Assembly (NCBI RefSeq): GCF_013041615.1
Contig: NZ_JABEPQ010000001.1
Location: 1,108,976-1,172,975 of the forward strand
DNA: 64,000 nt
DNA from: Knoellia koreensis
GTDB lineage: Bacteria; Actinomycetota; Actinomycetes; Actinomycetales; Dermatophilaceae
Reading direction: 5' to 3'
A program made the translations under genes and the position numbers. The notes under the pieces were generated by a model. That model did not search any database, was not told the origin of the DNA, and saw only the letters and a list, made by a program, of their open reading frames with translations. Below are positions 17,105 to 25,366 of the stretch, piece by piece. How positions within the stretch are numbered: position 1 is the first letter of the stretch; every line of letters begins with the position of its first letter.

Positions 17105-17824
17105 CTAGAAGCCGCCGTCGAAGCCCCCACCGAAGTCGCCCCCACCACCGAAGTCACCGCCGCCGAAGTCGCTGCCGCCGCCCCAGTCGCCGCCGCCGTC
17201 ACCGGCGTAGTCGGTTCCGCTGTCGCCGGTGTCGCCACCGGCATCACCGCCGTCCGCTCCCGAGCCGTCGCCGGACGAGCCATCGCCGGACGAGCCATCG
17301 TCGGACGGGCCGGGGTCACCCGACTCCTGGGCCTCGGGTGAGTCGGCGTACCCGTCGAACAGCATGTTCGCGATGGCCGAGCCAATGACGAACCCGGCGA
17401 TGGTGCCCATCATCGACCCCATGACCGTGCCACCCATCCCGCCGGCGAACGAGCCGCGGCTGAACGTGTTCTGCAGGTAGCCCGGCTGGCGCATCTCGGC
17501 GCGCGTGGCCGCGCGCGCGAGGTCCTGGGGGTTGTCGGAGGTCGGTTGCTCCCCCGCCGGTGCCGAGCTCGACAGCTCCTGGAGCAACTGCTGACGCTGC
17601 TGCGGCGTCAGCCGCGCGAACGCCTCGGCGTGGATCTGCTCGAGCTGCTCCGGCCGTGCGGTCCGCAGCAGGTAGCGGTAGCGCGCGACCGCCTGGTCCT
17701 CGCTCACCGGTTGCCCCTGTGAGGCGCCGTATGCCGCGGGGGCCGCCCCCGCGGCATACCCACCTGAGGGGGTGGTGTTCATCGGCTTGGGCGAGCGTCC
17801 GAGAAGTCGGTCGAGGAAACCCAT
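17105..17824 (-). CDS. Gly/Asp/Ser-rich membrane-associated protein
   Basis: A 239-residue protein. Residues 45-80 carry a conserved helical block (AVARYRYLLRTARPEQLEQI, AFARLTPQQRQQLLQEL). Residues about 120-155 form a Gly/Met-rich hydrophobic segment (GGMGGTVMGSMMGTIAGFVI, IGSAIANMLF). The C-terminal 75 residues are a low-complexity acidic tail of Gly, Asp and Ser ending in GGG-D-FGGG repeats. Similar actinobacterial proteins have no assigned function. Residues about 23-32 (YAAGAAPAAY) are encoded by a perfect 14-bp DNA palindrome made of two facing TATGCCG motifs. Confidence 0.7.
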   Translation of the reverse strand: MGFLDRLLGRSPKPMNTTPSGGYAAGAAPAAYGASQGQPVSEDQAVARYRYLLRTARPEQLEQIHAEAFARLTPQQRQQLLQELSSSAPAGEQPTSDNPQDLARAATRAEMRQPGYLQNTFSRGSFAGGMGGTVMGSMMGTIAGFVIGSAIANMLFDGYADSPEAQESGDPGPSDDGSSGDGSSGDGSGADGGDAGGDTGDSGTDYAGDGGGDWGGGSDFGGGDFGGGGDFGGGFDGGF

Positions 17825-17931
17825 GGTGACCCTCCCTGGTCAGCGGGGACCGGCTGCGGTAGCCGTCCTTACCCACCAACGGTCGCATCGCCGCGGCCGT
17901 TCCGCTCGGCCGGGCGTTCACGCCGACGCGC

Positions 17932-19941
17932 TCAGTGCTGGTGGCCGGTGGTCTCGAGCATCCGCTCGCGGCCGGAGCCCAGCACCGTGAGGGGCAGCAG
18001 CGTCTTGCCGGTCGGGCCGATCTCGATCTCCGTGCCCATCTGCGGACACACCCCACAGTCGAAGCACGGGGTCCACCGGCAGTCGTCGACCTCGATCTCG
18101 TCGAGGGCGTCCTGCCAGTCCGCCCAGAGCCACTCCTTGTCGAGGCCCGAGTCGATGTGGTCCCAGGGCAGCACTTCGGTCTCGCCGCGCTCGCGCGTGG
18201 TGTACCAGGCGACGTCGACCGGCTCGTCGGCCAACGCGGTCTCGGCGGCGCTCATCCAGCGCTCGAACGAGAAGTGCTCGCTCCACCCGTCGAACCGGCC
18301 ACCGTCGCGCCACACCTGCTCGATGACCCGGCCGACGCGGCGGTCGCCACGCGACAGCAGGCCTTCGACGATGCCGGGTTTGCCGTCGTGGTAACGGAAT
18401 CCGATGGACGAGCCATACCGGCGGTCCGACCGGATCGCCTCACGCAGCTTCTCGAGCCGGGCGTCGGTCTCGTCGGCCCCGAGCTGCCCGCACCACTGGA
18501 ACGGCGTGTGCGGCTTGGGCACGAAGCCACCGATCGACACGGTGCAGCGGATGTCCCGACGACCGCTCACCTGGCGGCCGGTCTCGATGACCTTCTTGGC
18601 GAGCTCGGCGATCTGGAGCACGTCGTCGTCGGTCTCGGTGGGCAGGCCGCACATGAAGTAGAGCTTCACCTGGCGCCAGCCGGCGGAGTAGGCCGCGGTG
18701 ACGGTGTCGATCAGGTCCTGCTCGGACACCATCTTGTTGATGACCTTGCGAATTCGCTCGCTGCCGCCCTCGGGTGCGAAGGTCAGGCCGGATCGGCGGC
18801 CGTTGCGGGTCAGCTCGTTGGCGAGGTCGATGTTGAACGCGTCGACACGGGTCGACGGCAGCGACAGACCGGTCTGCGTGCCGTCGTAACGGTCGGCGAG
18901 GCCCTTGGTGATGTCGGCGATCTCCGAGTGGTCGGCACTCGACAGCGAGAGCAGGCCGACCTCCTCGAATCCCGTTGCGGCCAAACCTTTTTCGACCATC
19001 TCACCAATGCCGGTGATCGACCGCTCCCGGACCGGGCGGGTGATCATCCCCGCCTGGCAGAACCGGCAGCCGCGGGTGCACCCACGGAAGATCTCCACGG
19101 ACATGCGCTCGTGCACCGACTCGGCCAGCGGCACGAGCGGCTGCTTCGGGTAGGGCCACTCGTCGAGGTCCATCACCGTGTGCTTGGCGACCCGCCACGG
19201 CACACCGGTCGCGTCGGCGCGCGGCGCGACGCGCTTGATCCGTCCGTCGGGCAGGTACGACACGTCGTAGAGGGAGGGCACGTAGACGCCGCCGGTGCGC
19301 GCGAGGCGCAGCAGCAGCTCACGGCGACCACCCGGCATACCCTCGCTCTTCCACTCCCCCACGATGTCGGTGACGGCCAGGACCGCCTCCTCACCGTCGC
19401 CCACGATCGCGGCGTCGAGGAAGTCGGCGATCGGTTCGGGGTTGAACGCCGCGTGGCCGCCCGCGACAACGATGGGGTCGTCGTCGCTGCGATCCTTGGC
19501 GTGCAAGGGAATCCCCGCCAGGTCGAGCGCCGTGAGCATGTTCGTGTAGCCGAGCTCGGTCGAGAACGACAGCCCGAACACATCGAAGTCGCGAACGCTC
19601 CGGTGCGCGTCGACGGTGAACTGCGGCACCGCGTGCTCGCGCATGAGCGCCTCGAGGTCGGGCCACACGGCATACGTGCGCTCGGCGAGGGCGTCGGCAC
19701 GCTCGTTGAGCACTTCGTAAAGGATCATGACGCCCTGGTTGGGGACGCCGACCTCGTAGGCGTCGGGGTACATCAGCGCCCAGCGCGTCGTGAGCTCCTC
19801 GCCGCCGGGGCCGTGGCCGCCGACGTTCCAGTCCTTGACGGTCGAGTTGAGCTCGCCGCCGACGTACTGGATGGGTTTGCTGACCTGCTCGAGGAGCGGC
19901 TCGAGCTGGGGGAACACGGATTGGCCGGTGGTGCTGGTCAT
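17932..19941 (-). CDS. TIGR03960-family B12-binding-type radical SAM protein
   Basis: A 669-residue protein. The N-terminal half resembles a B12-binding-type Rossmann domain (ALMYPDAYEVGVPNQGVMILYE; SFSTELGYTNMLTALDLAGI). The radical SAM core starts with EIFRGCTRGCRFCQAGMI, whose CxxxCxxC ligates a 4Fe-4S cluster. Family features VGLLSLSSADHSEI and FMCGLPTETDDDV follow. The C-terminal region has a Cys cluster (RWTPCFDCGVCPQMG). Its usual partner is the DUF2344 protein, here at 13559-14311. The reaction is unknown. Confidence 0.9.
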   Translation of the reverse strand: MTSTTGQSVFPQLEPLLEQVSKPIQYVGGELNSTVKDWNVGGHGPGGEELTTRWALMYPDAYEVGVPNQGVMILYEVLNERADALAERTYAVWPDLEALMREHAVPQFTVDAHRSVRDFDVFGLSFSTELGYTNMLTALDLAGIPLHAKDRSDDDPIVVAGGHAAFNPEPIADFLDAAIVGDGEEAVLAVTDIVGEWKSEGMPGGRRELLLRLARTGGVYVPSLYDVSYLPDGRIKRVAPRADATGVPWRVAKHTVMDLDEWPYPKQPLVPLAESVHERMSVEIFRGCTRGCRFCQAGMITRPVRERSITGIGEMVEKGLAATGFEEVGLLSLSSADHSEIADITKGLADRYDGTQTGLSLPSTRVDAFNIDLANELTRNGRRSGLTFAPEGGSERIRKVINKMVSEQDLIDTVTAAYSAGWRQVKLYFMCGLPTETDDDVLQIAELAKKVIETGRQVSGRRDIRCTVSIGGFVPKPHTPFQWCGQLGADETDARLEKLREAIRSDRRYGSSIGFRYHDGKPGIVEGLLSRGDRRVGRVIEQVWRDGGRFDGWSEHFSFERWMSAAETALADEPVDVAWYTTRERGETEVLPWDHIDSGLDKEWLWADWQDALDEIEVDDCRWTPCFDCGVCPQMGTEIEIGPTGKTLLPLTVLGSGRERMLETTGHQH

Positions 19942-20072
19942 GGTGCTCCAAGGGTAAGCCGGGCGCCGCCCCCGGGTGAAACTGCAGGACCGATGTGGCC
20001 GGGGGCGTCGATCACCTCACCCGCACCTCGGCTCACCATCGAGCACGACCTCGATGGAGAGGTGGTCACGAA

Positions 20073-20112
20073 TGCGAACCTGGGTTTCGTAGATGCGCAA
20101 CCCAGGTTCGCA
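20073..20112. repeat. 14-bp inverted repeat in the divergent gap
   Basis: TGCGAACCTGGGTT (20073-20086) is exactly inverse to AACCCAGGTTCGCA (20099-20112) around a 12-base spacer. It lies between the divergent radical SAM gene and the SRPBCC-like gene and could be an operator or an intergenic palindrome of the type seen elsewhere in this window. Confidence 0.5.
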
Positions 20113-20176
20113 ATGCGGAGACCCTGTACGTGCTCACCCGGCGGGTCCAGGGCTCGGGTCGTGCAAGGCTAGATCC

Positions 20177-20734
20177 ATGGCCGGTTTGCCGGGGGTGCCG
20201 ATGGCGTGGGGTGTTACCGAGGCCGAGTGGGGGCGTCGCTACCGCTGTGACGACGCCGCCAAACCCGGCGGGCTGCGGATGGCGCGGGGCGTTGACGTGG
20301 AGGCCCCGCCGGAGCGCGTGTGGCCGTGGCTGTGCCAGCTCCGGGTCGCGCCCTACTCCTACGACTGGGTCGACAACTGGGGCCGCCGGAGCCCGCGCAC
20401 GCTGACGCCGGCGCTCACCGACCTCCGCCTCGGGCAGGACTTCATGACCATCTTCCGGCTCGAGGACTTCGTGGCGAGTGAGCAGCTGACGTTGTCGATG
20501 AAACCGGGTGGGCCGCAACGCGTGTTCGGCGCCGGGTGGGTCACGTATGCCGTGACGCCGGCCGACGTAGGCACGTCACGGCTGGTCGCGATGCTGGCGT
20601 TCGAACGTCGGCGCAGCCCACTGGGGCGGGCGTCCAACGCACTTCTCCCCTGGGGTGACCTGCTGATGATGCGCCACCAGCTGCACACCTTCGCCCGGCT
20701 GGCCGAGCGCACGCCGACCCCAGCGGTGGGCTGA
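20177..20734 (+). CDS. SRPBCC/START-like small-molecule-binding protein
   Basis: A 185-residue protein. GVDVEAPPERVWPWLCQLRV is the opening strand-helix of the SRPBCC (polyketide cyclase/START) fold, and the C terminus has the long helix DLLMMRHQLHTFARLAER. The middle has SYDWVDNWGRRSPRTL and a membrane-facing FMTIFRLED segment. Members bind hydrophobic ligands; no ligand can be named. The start is uncertain: ATG 20177, or ATG 20201 (MAWGVTEAEWGRR). Confidence 0.65.
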   Translation: MAGLPGVPMAWGVTEAEWGRRYRCDDAAKPGGLRMARGVDVEAPPERVWPWLCQLRVAPYSYDWVDNWGRRSPRTLTPALTDLRLGQDFMTIFRLEDFVASEQLTLSMKPGGPQRVFGAGWVTYAVTPADVGTSRLVAMLAFERRRSPLGRASNALLPWGDLLMMRHQLHTFARLAERTPTPAVG

Positions 20735-20735
20735 C

Positions 20736-20809
20736 GCGCAAACCGGGGGTTGCTGACGTGAAACGGGCACCAGAACCACCCGTTTTGTGCACGCAACCCC
20801 CGTTTTGCG
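20736..20809. repeat. Nested palindrome between convergent genes
   Basis: The outer arms CGCAAACCGGGGGTTGC (20736-20752) and GCAACCCCCGTTTTGCG (20793-20809) are inverse with one mismatch. The inner arms GAAACGGG and CCCGTTTTG are also inverse. The element fills the gap between the SRPBCC-like gene and the sensor kinase gene, which converge, and may terminate both. The nested symmetry is more elaborate than a terminator needs. Confidence 0.55.
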
Positions 20810-20824
20810 GGAAGCGCCCGAAGG

Positions 20825-22090
20825 TCAGCGGCGGCCGAGGGGGTCGGTGTCGGGCGGCCGGCGGTCGCGCTCGGCGGGACCATTGATGGCTCGGTCGGGC
20901 AGCCAGATGACGAACGTGCTGCCGACCCGCGGCTCGCTGAACAACGCGATGCGGCCCTCGTGCGACTCGACCACCTGCCGGGCGATCGCAAGACCTAGCC
21001 CGTGCCCGTCACCGTTGCCCTCCGACGGCCCGGTGCGGCGAAACCGGTCGAAGACACGCTCGTGGTCGACCGGGTCGATGCCCGGTCCCTCGTCGCGCAC
21101 GGCCACCCAGGCCCAACCGGCCTGCGACCCCGACGCCACGGTGACCTCGCTGCCCCCGGGCGCCAGCCGCACGGCATTCGACAGCAGGTTGTCCAGGGCG
21201 CGGGTGAGCGCCTCCGCATCGGCGATGACCCTCGGCCCCGGCGCCAGCCGCAGCGTCAACCGCAGCCCGCGCGACGAGCCGAGCAGCCGGAACTCCTCGG
21301 CCGACTCGCGCGCCAGCGCCGACAGGTCGACCTCACGCTCGACGAACGCCCCGGACCGCACCCGCGCGGTGGCGAGCAGGTCCTCCACGAGCCGGCCCAT
21401 GCGAGCCGTCGCGCGTCCCACCACGGCGGCAGCCTGCGCCCTCTCATCGGCGGTCACGTCGTCACGCGACAGCACGGCGTCGAGGTTCGCCTGCACGACG
21501 GCGACCGGGTTGCGCAGCTCGTGCGACACGTCGTCGACGAGGTCGCGTTGGGCCGTGAACGCCGCTTCGAGCCGGTCGAGCATGCCATCGATGGTGTCGG
21601 CGAGAGTGCGCAGCTCGTCCTGTGGGCCTACGGCGGCAATCCGCCGCGACAGATCCGTGCCGGAGATCTCACGGGCCGTGGCGGTGATGCGCCCCACCGG
21701 GCGCAGGGCGCGACCGGCCACCCACCAGCCGATGACGAGACTGAGGACGAACAGCACCCCGAGGGCGATGAACGAGTACGTGCGCAACGTCTGCAGCGTC
21801 GTGTAGTTGACGTACTGCTGCACGTCGGTGATGTCGGCCGCCTGGAAGTCCTCTCCCTTGCGGTAGTTGACGATTCCGCTCGGGCCCTTCTCAAACTTCT
21901 TCACTGTCACGGGGTCGAGCGGCTTCGCCTCGATCGTCTGCGCCAGCGCCAGGTAGAGGCCGCCGACGAGCAGCGCCGCCACCGCGAACAGCAGCGCCGA
22001 GTAGGTCAGTGCCAGCCGTGACCGCACGGTCCGGGCCCACGCCGGCAACCGTGCCGTCCAGCGCACCAGCCACCCCGGCGCCCCTGCCAT
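20825..22090 (-). CDS. Two-component sensor histidine kinase
   Basis: A 421-residue kinase. The N terminus has a TM helix (residues about 26-45), an extracytoplasmic sensor of about 65 residues, a second TM (about 110-130), a HAMP domain with GRALRPVGRITATAREI, the H-box VSHELRNPVAVVQANLD and an HATPase domain (N-box ALDNLLSNAVRLAPGG, G boxes RDEGPGI and GDGHGLGLAIARQVVE). The ATG overlaps the response-regulator stop by one base, so they are coupled. The likely target is the divergent gene run beginning at 22963. Confidence 0.92.
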   Translation of the reverse strand: MAGAPGWLVRWTARLPAWARTVRSRLALTYSALLFAVAALLVGGLYLALAQTIEAKPLDPVTVKKFEKGPSGIVNYRKGEDFQAADITDVQQYVNYTTLQTLRTYSFIALGVLFVLSLVIGWWVAGRALRPVGRITATAREISGTDLSRRIAAVGPQDELRTLADTIDGMLDRLEAAFTAQRDLVDDVSHELRNPVAVVQANLDAVLSRDDVTADERAQAAAVVGRATARMGRLVEDLLATARVRSGAFVEREVDLSALARESAEEFRLLGSSRGLRLTLRLAPGPRVIADAEALTRALDNLLSNAVRLAPGGSEVTVASGSQAGWAWVAVRDEGPGIDPVDHERVFDRFRRTGPSEGNGDGHGLGLAIARQVVESHEGRIALFSEPRVGSTFVIWLPDRAINGPAERDRRPPDTDPLGRR

Positions 22091-22800
22091 CAGGCGGTCC
22101 CGGCGACAGCGGGGTCGGCCCGCAGCCGGTAGCCGCGCCCGATCACCGTCTCGATCATCGGCGGCTCGTCGTCGACCGACAGCTTGCGTCGCAGCGTGCC
22201 CACCGTGACCCGCACGGTCTGGGTGAAGGGGTCGGCGTTCTCGTCCCACACGTGCTCGAGCAGCTCCTCCGACGACACCACGTGGTCGGGCCGCGTCATG
22301 AGGTAACGCAGGACCGCAAACTCCTTGAGCGTCAACGAAAGCTCGCGTCTGCCGCGGTGCGCGAGCTGGCGTGCGGCATCGAGGGTGACGTCACCGACGC
22401 GCAGCACCGACGACGTCCCCCGCACGTCGCGACGCAACAGCGCCCGAAGCCGGGCGGTCAGCTCGGCCAGCGCGAACGGTTTCACGACGTAGTCGTCAGC
22501 CCCCACGTCGAGCCCGCGCACGCGGTCGGGCAGACCCCCTCGAGCGGTGAGCATCAGCAGCCGAACGTCCGTGCCCGACGGGCCGTCGAGCTCACCGGAG
22601 CGCACCTGCTCGGCGAGCTGGAAACCGTTGCCGTCAGGGAGGTTCACGTCGAGCAGGACGATGTCGTATGCCGTGAGGGCGAGCTTCTCGTGCGCCTCCC
22701 CGGCCGTCGTGGCGAGGTCGACGGCATACCCCTCCCGGACCAGGCCGATGCGCAACGCACCGGCCAGGCCCTCCTCGTCCTCGACGATCAGCACCCGCAC
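22090..22800 (-). CDS. OmpR/PhoB-family response regulator
   Basis: A 236-residue regulator: receiver domain (RVLIVEDEEGLAGAL, phosphoacceptor in VLLDVNLPDGNG about residue 50, Lys in DDYVVKPFALAEL) and winged-helix DNA-binding domain (SLTLKEFAVLRYLM, TVRVTVGTLRRKL, VIGRGYRL). The GTG at 22800 is chosen because it begins the receiver domain and upstream sequence is the promoter region. Four TTTCG-containing direct repeats spaced about 11 bp upstream are the likely binding site for its dimer. Confidence 0.93.
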   Translation of the reverse strand: MRVLIVEDEEGLAGALRIGLVREGYAVDLATTAGEAHEKLALTAYDIVLLDVNLPDGNGFQLAEQVRSGELDGPSGTDVRLLMLTARGGLPDRVRGLDVGADDYVVKPFALAELTARLRALLRRDVRGTSSVLRVGDVTLDAARQLAHRGRRELSLTLKEFAVLRYLMTRPDHVVSSEELLEHVWDENADPFTQTVRVTVGTLRRKLSVDDEPPMIETVIGRGYRLRADPAVAGTA

Positions 22801-22841
22801 GAGTCCACCGTAACCCGATGAACCCCGCTGTCCCCCATGGG

Positions 22842-22883
22842 CTTTCGCTGAACTTTCGCTGCGGCTTTCGGACGTTTTCGCAG
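22842..22883. promoter_or_regulatory. Four direct repeats spaced about 11 bp, likely response-regulator operator
   Basis: CTTTCGCTG at 22842 and 22853, CTTTCGGAC at 22865 and TTTTCGCAG at 22875 repeat once per helical turn on the same face of the DNA, the layout bound by phosphorylated OmpR/PhoB-type dimers. The repeats lie between the regulator gene start (22800) and the divergent gene at 22963. The site probably controls one or both directions. Confidence 0.6.
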
Positions 22884-22962
22884 CCCCTTGATGGGCTGGG
22901 ACTCGCCAGCCACCCGGCGGGCACCGCAGCAGCGGAAACCCCTTGGAACGCAAGGAGCGCAG

Positions 22963-23346
22963 ATGACCACTCCCACTCCCGACCCGACGCCGGAGCCCCA
23001 GGTCTCATCGGACCAGGCCCTGCCCGGCCCCAACCCGACGGGCGCCCGCCGGCTGCGCCGAGGAGCCCTCGTGGGCGCCGCGGCACTGCTGCTGGCCGCC
23101 GGTGGCGCCACCGCGGCATACGCCTCGTCCAACACCGACGGGGCCGAGAGCGGCTACGCGACCATCGTCGACACGCAGGGCGAGACCCAGCAGCCGAGCC
23201 AAACCCAGCCGGACCAGAACTCCCAGGATGGCACCGGCAACCGCACCGACTGCCCGGACAAGGGCGGTCAGGGCGGCACGGACCAGGGTTCCGGCTCGGC
23301 GCAGGGCGGCACCGAGTCGCAGGCACCGGACACGAGCACGCTGTGA
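22963..23346 (+). CDS. Membrane-anchored exported protein of unknown function
   Basis: A 127-residue protein: about 35 polar cytoplasmic residues, an RRLRRG basic patch, one hydrophobic helix (ALVGAAALLLAAGGATAAYA, about 39-58) and an extracytoplasmic tail rich in Gln, Gly, Ser and Thr with two conserved-looking residues (a single Cys in DCPDKG). The ribosome-binding site AAGGAG is well placed before ATG 22963. It is the first gene of a run overlapping by four bases into MoxR and lies beside the two-component system, so it may be its direct target. No family recognised. Confidence 0.7.
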   Translation: MTTPTPDPTPEPQVSSDQALPGPNPTGARRLRRGALVGAAALLLAAGGATAAYASSNTDGAESGYATIVDTQGETQQPSQTQPDQNSQDGTGNRTDCPDKGGQGGTDQGSGSAQGGTESQAPDTSTL

Positions 23347-24425
23347 CCGAGCCACTGACGCACCCGGCGTCCCACGACACCCCCTCCCCGGCCACGTCCC
23401 CCATGGCGGCCGGGGAGGGGGCCACCCCGGCCCTCGCGACCAACCACGGCGTGCCGCTCGAACGAGCCCTGTTCGAGGTCAAGCGGGTCGTCGTCGGCCA
23501 GGACCAGATGGTCGAGCGGATGCTCGTCGGCCTGCTGGCCCGCGGCCACCTGCTGCTCGAGGGCGTGCCCGGCGTCGCCAAGACGCTCGCCGTGCGAACC
23601 CTCGCCGACGTCATCGGAGGCTCGTTCACGCGACTGCAGTTCACGCCCGACCTCATGCCCGGCGACATCGTCGGCACGCGGGTGTGGCGCCCGAGCTCGG
23701 AGTCCTTCGACAACGAGCTGGGGCCGATCTTCTCCAACCTGGTCCTCGCCGACGAGATCAACCGTGCACCGGCCAAGGTGCAGTCGGCGCTGCTCGAGGC
23801 GATGGCGGAGCGCCAGGTCAGCGTGGGCGGCAGGACCTTCGCGCTGCCCAAGCCGTTCCTCGTGCTGGCGACGCAGAACCCGATCGAGTCCGAGGGCGTC
23901 TACCAGCTGCCGGAGGCCCAACGGGACCGCTTCCTGCTCAAGGTCGACGTGCCCTACCCCACCGACCTCGAGGAGCTCACGATCCTGCAGCGGATGAGCG
24001 TCGACCCGCCACGGGCCGAGCGCACGCTTCAGGTCGAGGACGTCGTGCGGCTCCAGCGCGCGGCCGACGAGGTCTTTGTCCACCACGCGGTGGCGCAGTA
24101 TGCCGTCGCGCTGGTCATGGCGACCCGCGAGCCGCACCGCTACGGCGTGGGCCAGCTCGACGGCGTCATCGACCTCGGCGCCAGTCCCCGCGCCACGCTG
24201 GGCCTTGTCGCCGCCGGTCGTGCACTGGCACTGCTTCGCGGCCGCGACTACGTGCTGCCCGGTGACGTCGCCGACATCGCCCCGGACGTCCTCAGCCACC
24301 GGCTGGTGCTGTCGTTCGACGCGGTGGCCGACGGCGTCGACCCCCGCAGCGTGGCGACCAGCATCGTCGCGGCGATCCCCCAGCCCCGCGTCGCACCCGC
24401 GCAAGGTGGCGAGGTCGCACCGTGA
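23343..24425 (+). CDS. MoxR-family AAA+ ATPase
   Basis: A 360-residue ATPase: about 35 disordered residues, then the MoxR core with Walker A GVPGVAKT (about 73-80), Walker B LVLADEINRAPAKVQSALLEAM, sensor I ATQNP, and the second domain with PRATLGLVAAGRALALLRGRDYV. MoxR proteins work with VWA-domain proteins as chaperone-like modules. The GTG overlaps the previous stop by four bases, and the next gene overlaps by four bases, so the set is one operon. Confidence 0.92.
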   Translation: MTEPLTHPASHDTPSPATSPMAAGEGATPALATNHGVPLERALFEVKRVVVGQDQMVERMLVGLLARGHLLLEGVPGVAKTLAVRTLADVIGGSFTRLQFTPDLMPGDIVGTRVWRPSSESFDNELGPIFSNLVLADEINRAPAKVQSALLEAMAERQVSVGGRTFALPKPFLVLATQNPIESEGVYQLPEAQRDRFLLKVDVPYPTDLEELTILQRMSVDPPRAERTLQVEDVVRLQRAADEVFVHHAVAQYAVALVMATREPHRYGVGQLDGVIDLGASPRATLGLVAAGRALALLRGRDYVLPGDVADIAPDVLSHRLVLSFDAVADGVDPRSVATSIVAAIPQPRVAPAQGGEVAP

Positions 24426-25366
24426 GGCTCGCCGACGGCAGCGTCGTCCGTGACCCGGAGCGGGCCTTCCAGGCGCTGGACCTCGTGGTCCGCAGGCGTC
24501 TGGACGGCCTGCTCCAGGGCGAGCACGCAGGCCTGCGGCTCGGCGCGGGCACCGAGCCGGAGGAGGTGGTGCGCTACCGGCCGGGTGAGGACGACGTGCG
24601 TCGCATCGACTGGAACGTCACCGCCCGCAGCATGGACCCGCACGTGTGGCGGCCCCAGGCGCAGCACGAGCTGGACACCTGGGTGCTGGTCGACGAGACC
24701 GCCAGCATGGACTTCGGCACGGTGACCGCGGAGAAGCGCGATGTCGCCGCCTGGGTCACCGGGGCCATCGGTCTGCTGGCGGACGGCCCGGGCAACCGGG
24801 TGGGGATCGCGCACCTCACCGATGACGGAATCCGTTGGGACGCACCACTTCCCGGCCGCGTCACGGCCCGGCGCGCACTGCGTCGACAGACGAGCCCCCA
24901 TCGCGGGCCCACTGAGAACGTCGACCTCGCGCACGCGATCGGCGCCCTCGAGCGGCGGCAGCGACGCTCCGGGCTGCGCGTGGTGGTCTCCGACTTCGTC
25001 GAGCCGGACGGCGACACCGACCGGCCGCTGCGGTGGGAGCCGGCGCTGCGACGCCTCGCCGCCCGCCACGACGTCGTGGTCGTCGAAATCTCCGACCCGC
25101 GTGAGCTCGAGCTCCCAGACCTCGGGCACCTCGTTCTCACCGACCCCGAGACCGGGCGCCAGCGCGAGGTCTACACCTCACCTGCGCTGCGTTGCCGGTA
25201 TGCCGCAGCTGCCGCGCAGCACCGCGCGGCCGTCGCCGAGGGCGTGCGTGCCACCGGCGCCGGCCATGTGGCCCTGCGCACCGACACCGACTGGGTGAGT
25301 GACCTCGCCCGCTTCATCCTCGCCCGCCGGCACCAGCCGCGGGCTCGTACCAGGAGCACCCGATGA
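24422..25366 (+). CDS. DUF58 (VWA-like) protein of the MoxR module
   Basis: A 314-residue cytoplasmic protein with the DUF58 signature GEDDVRRIDWNVTARSMDPHV (about residues 55-75) and a VWA-like metal-binding site in LVDETASMDFG, where Asp and Ser/Thr positions are kept in altered form. DUF58 proteins are the standard middle partner between MoxR and a membrane-anchored VWA protein. It overlaps both neighbours by four bases. Confidence 0.88.
   Translation: MRLADGSVVRDPERAFQALDLVVRRRLDGLLQGEHAGLRLGAGTEPEEVVRYRPGEDDVRRIDWNVTARSMDPHVWRPQAQHELDTWVLVDETASMDFGTVTAEKRDVAAWVTGAIGLLADGPGNRVGIAHLTDDGIRWDAPLPGRVTARRALRRQTSPHRGPTENVDLAHAIGALERRQRRSGLRVVVSDFVEPDGDTDRPLRWEPALRRLAARHDVVVVEISDPRELELPDLGHLVLTDPETGRQREVYTSPALRCRYAAAAAQHRAAVAEGVRATGAGHVALRTDTDWVSDLARFILARRHQPRARTRSTR

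Noticed and set aside
17727-17757. Terminator inside the Gly/Asp-rich gene
   Set aside because: The palindrome is in frame within a good coding sequence that continues for 200 codons on each side in total; treated as motif pair instead.
20170-20175. TAGATC as -10 for the SRPBCC-like gene
   Set aside because: It is one base from the ATG at 20177, too close to be a leaderless -10; it would only work for the later ATG.
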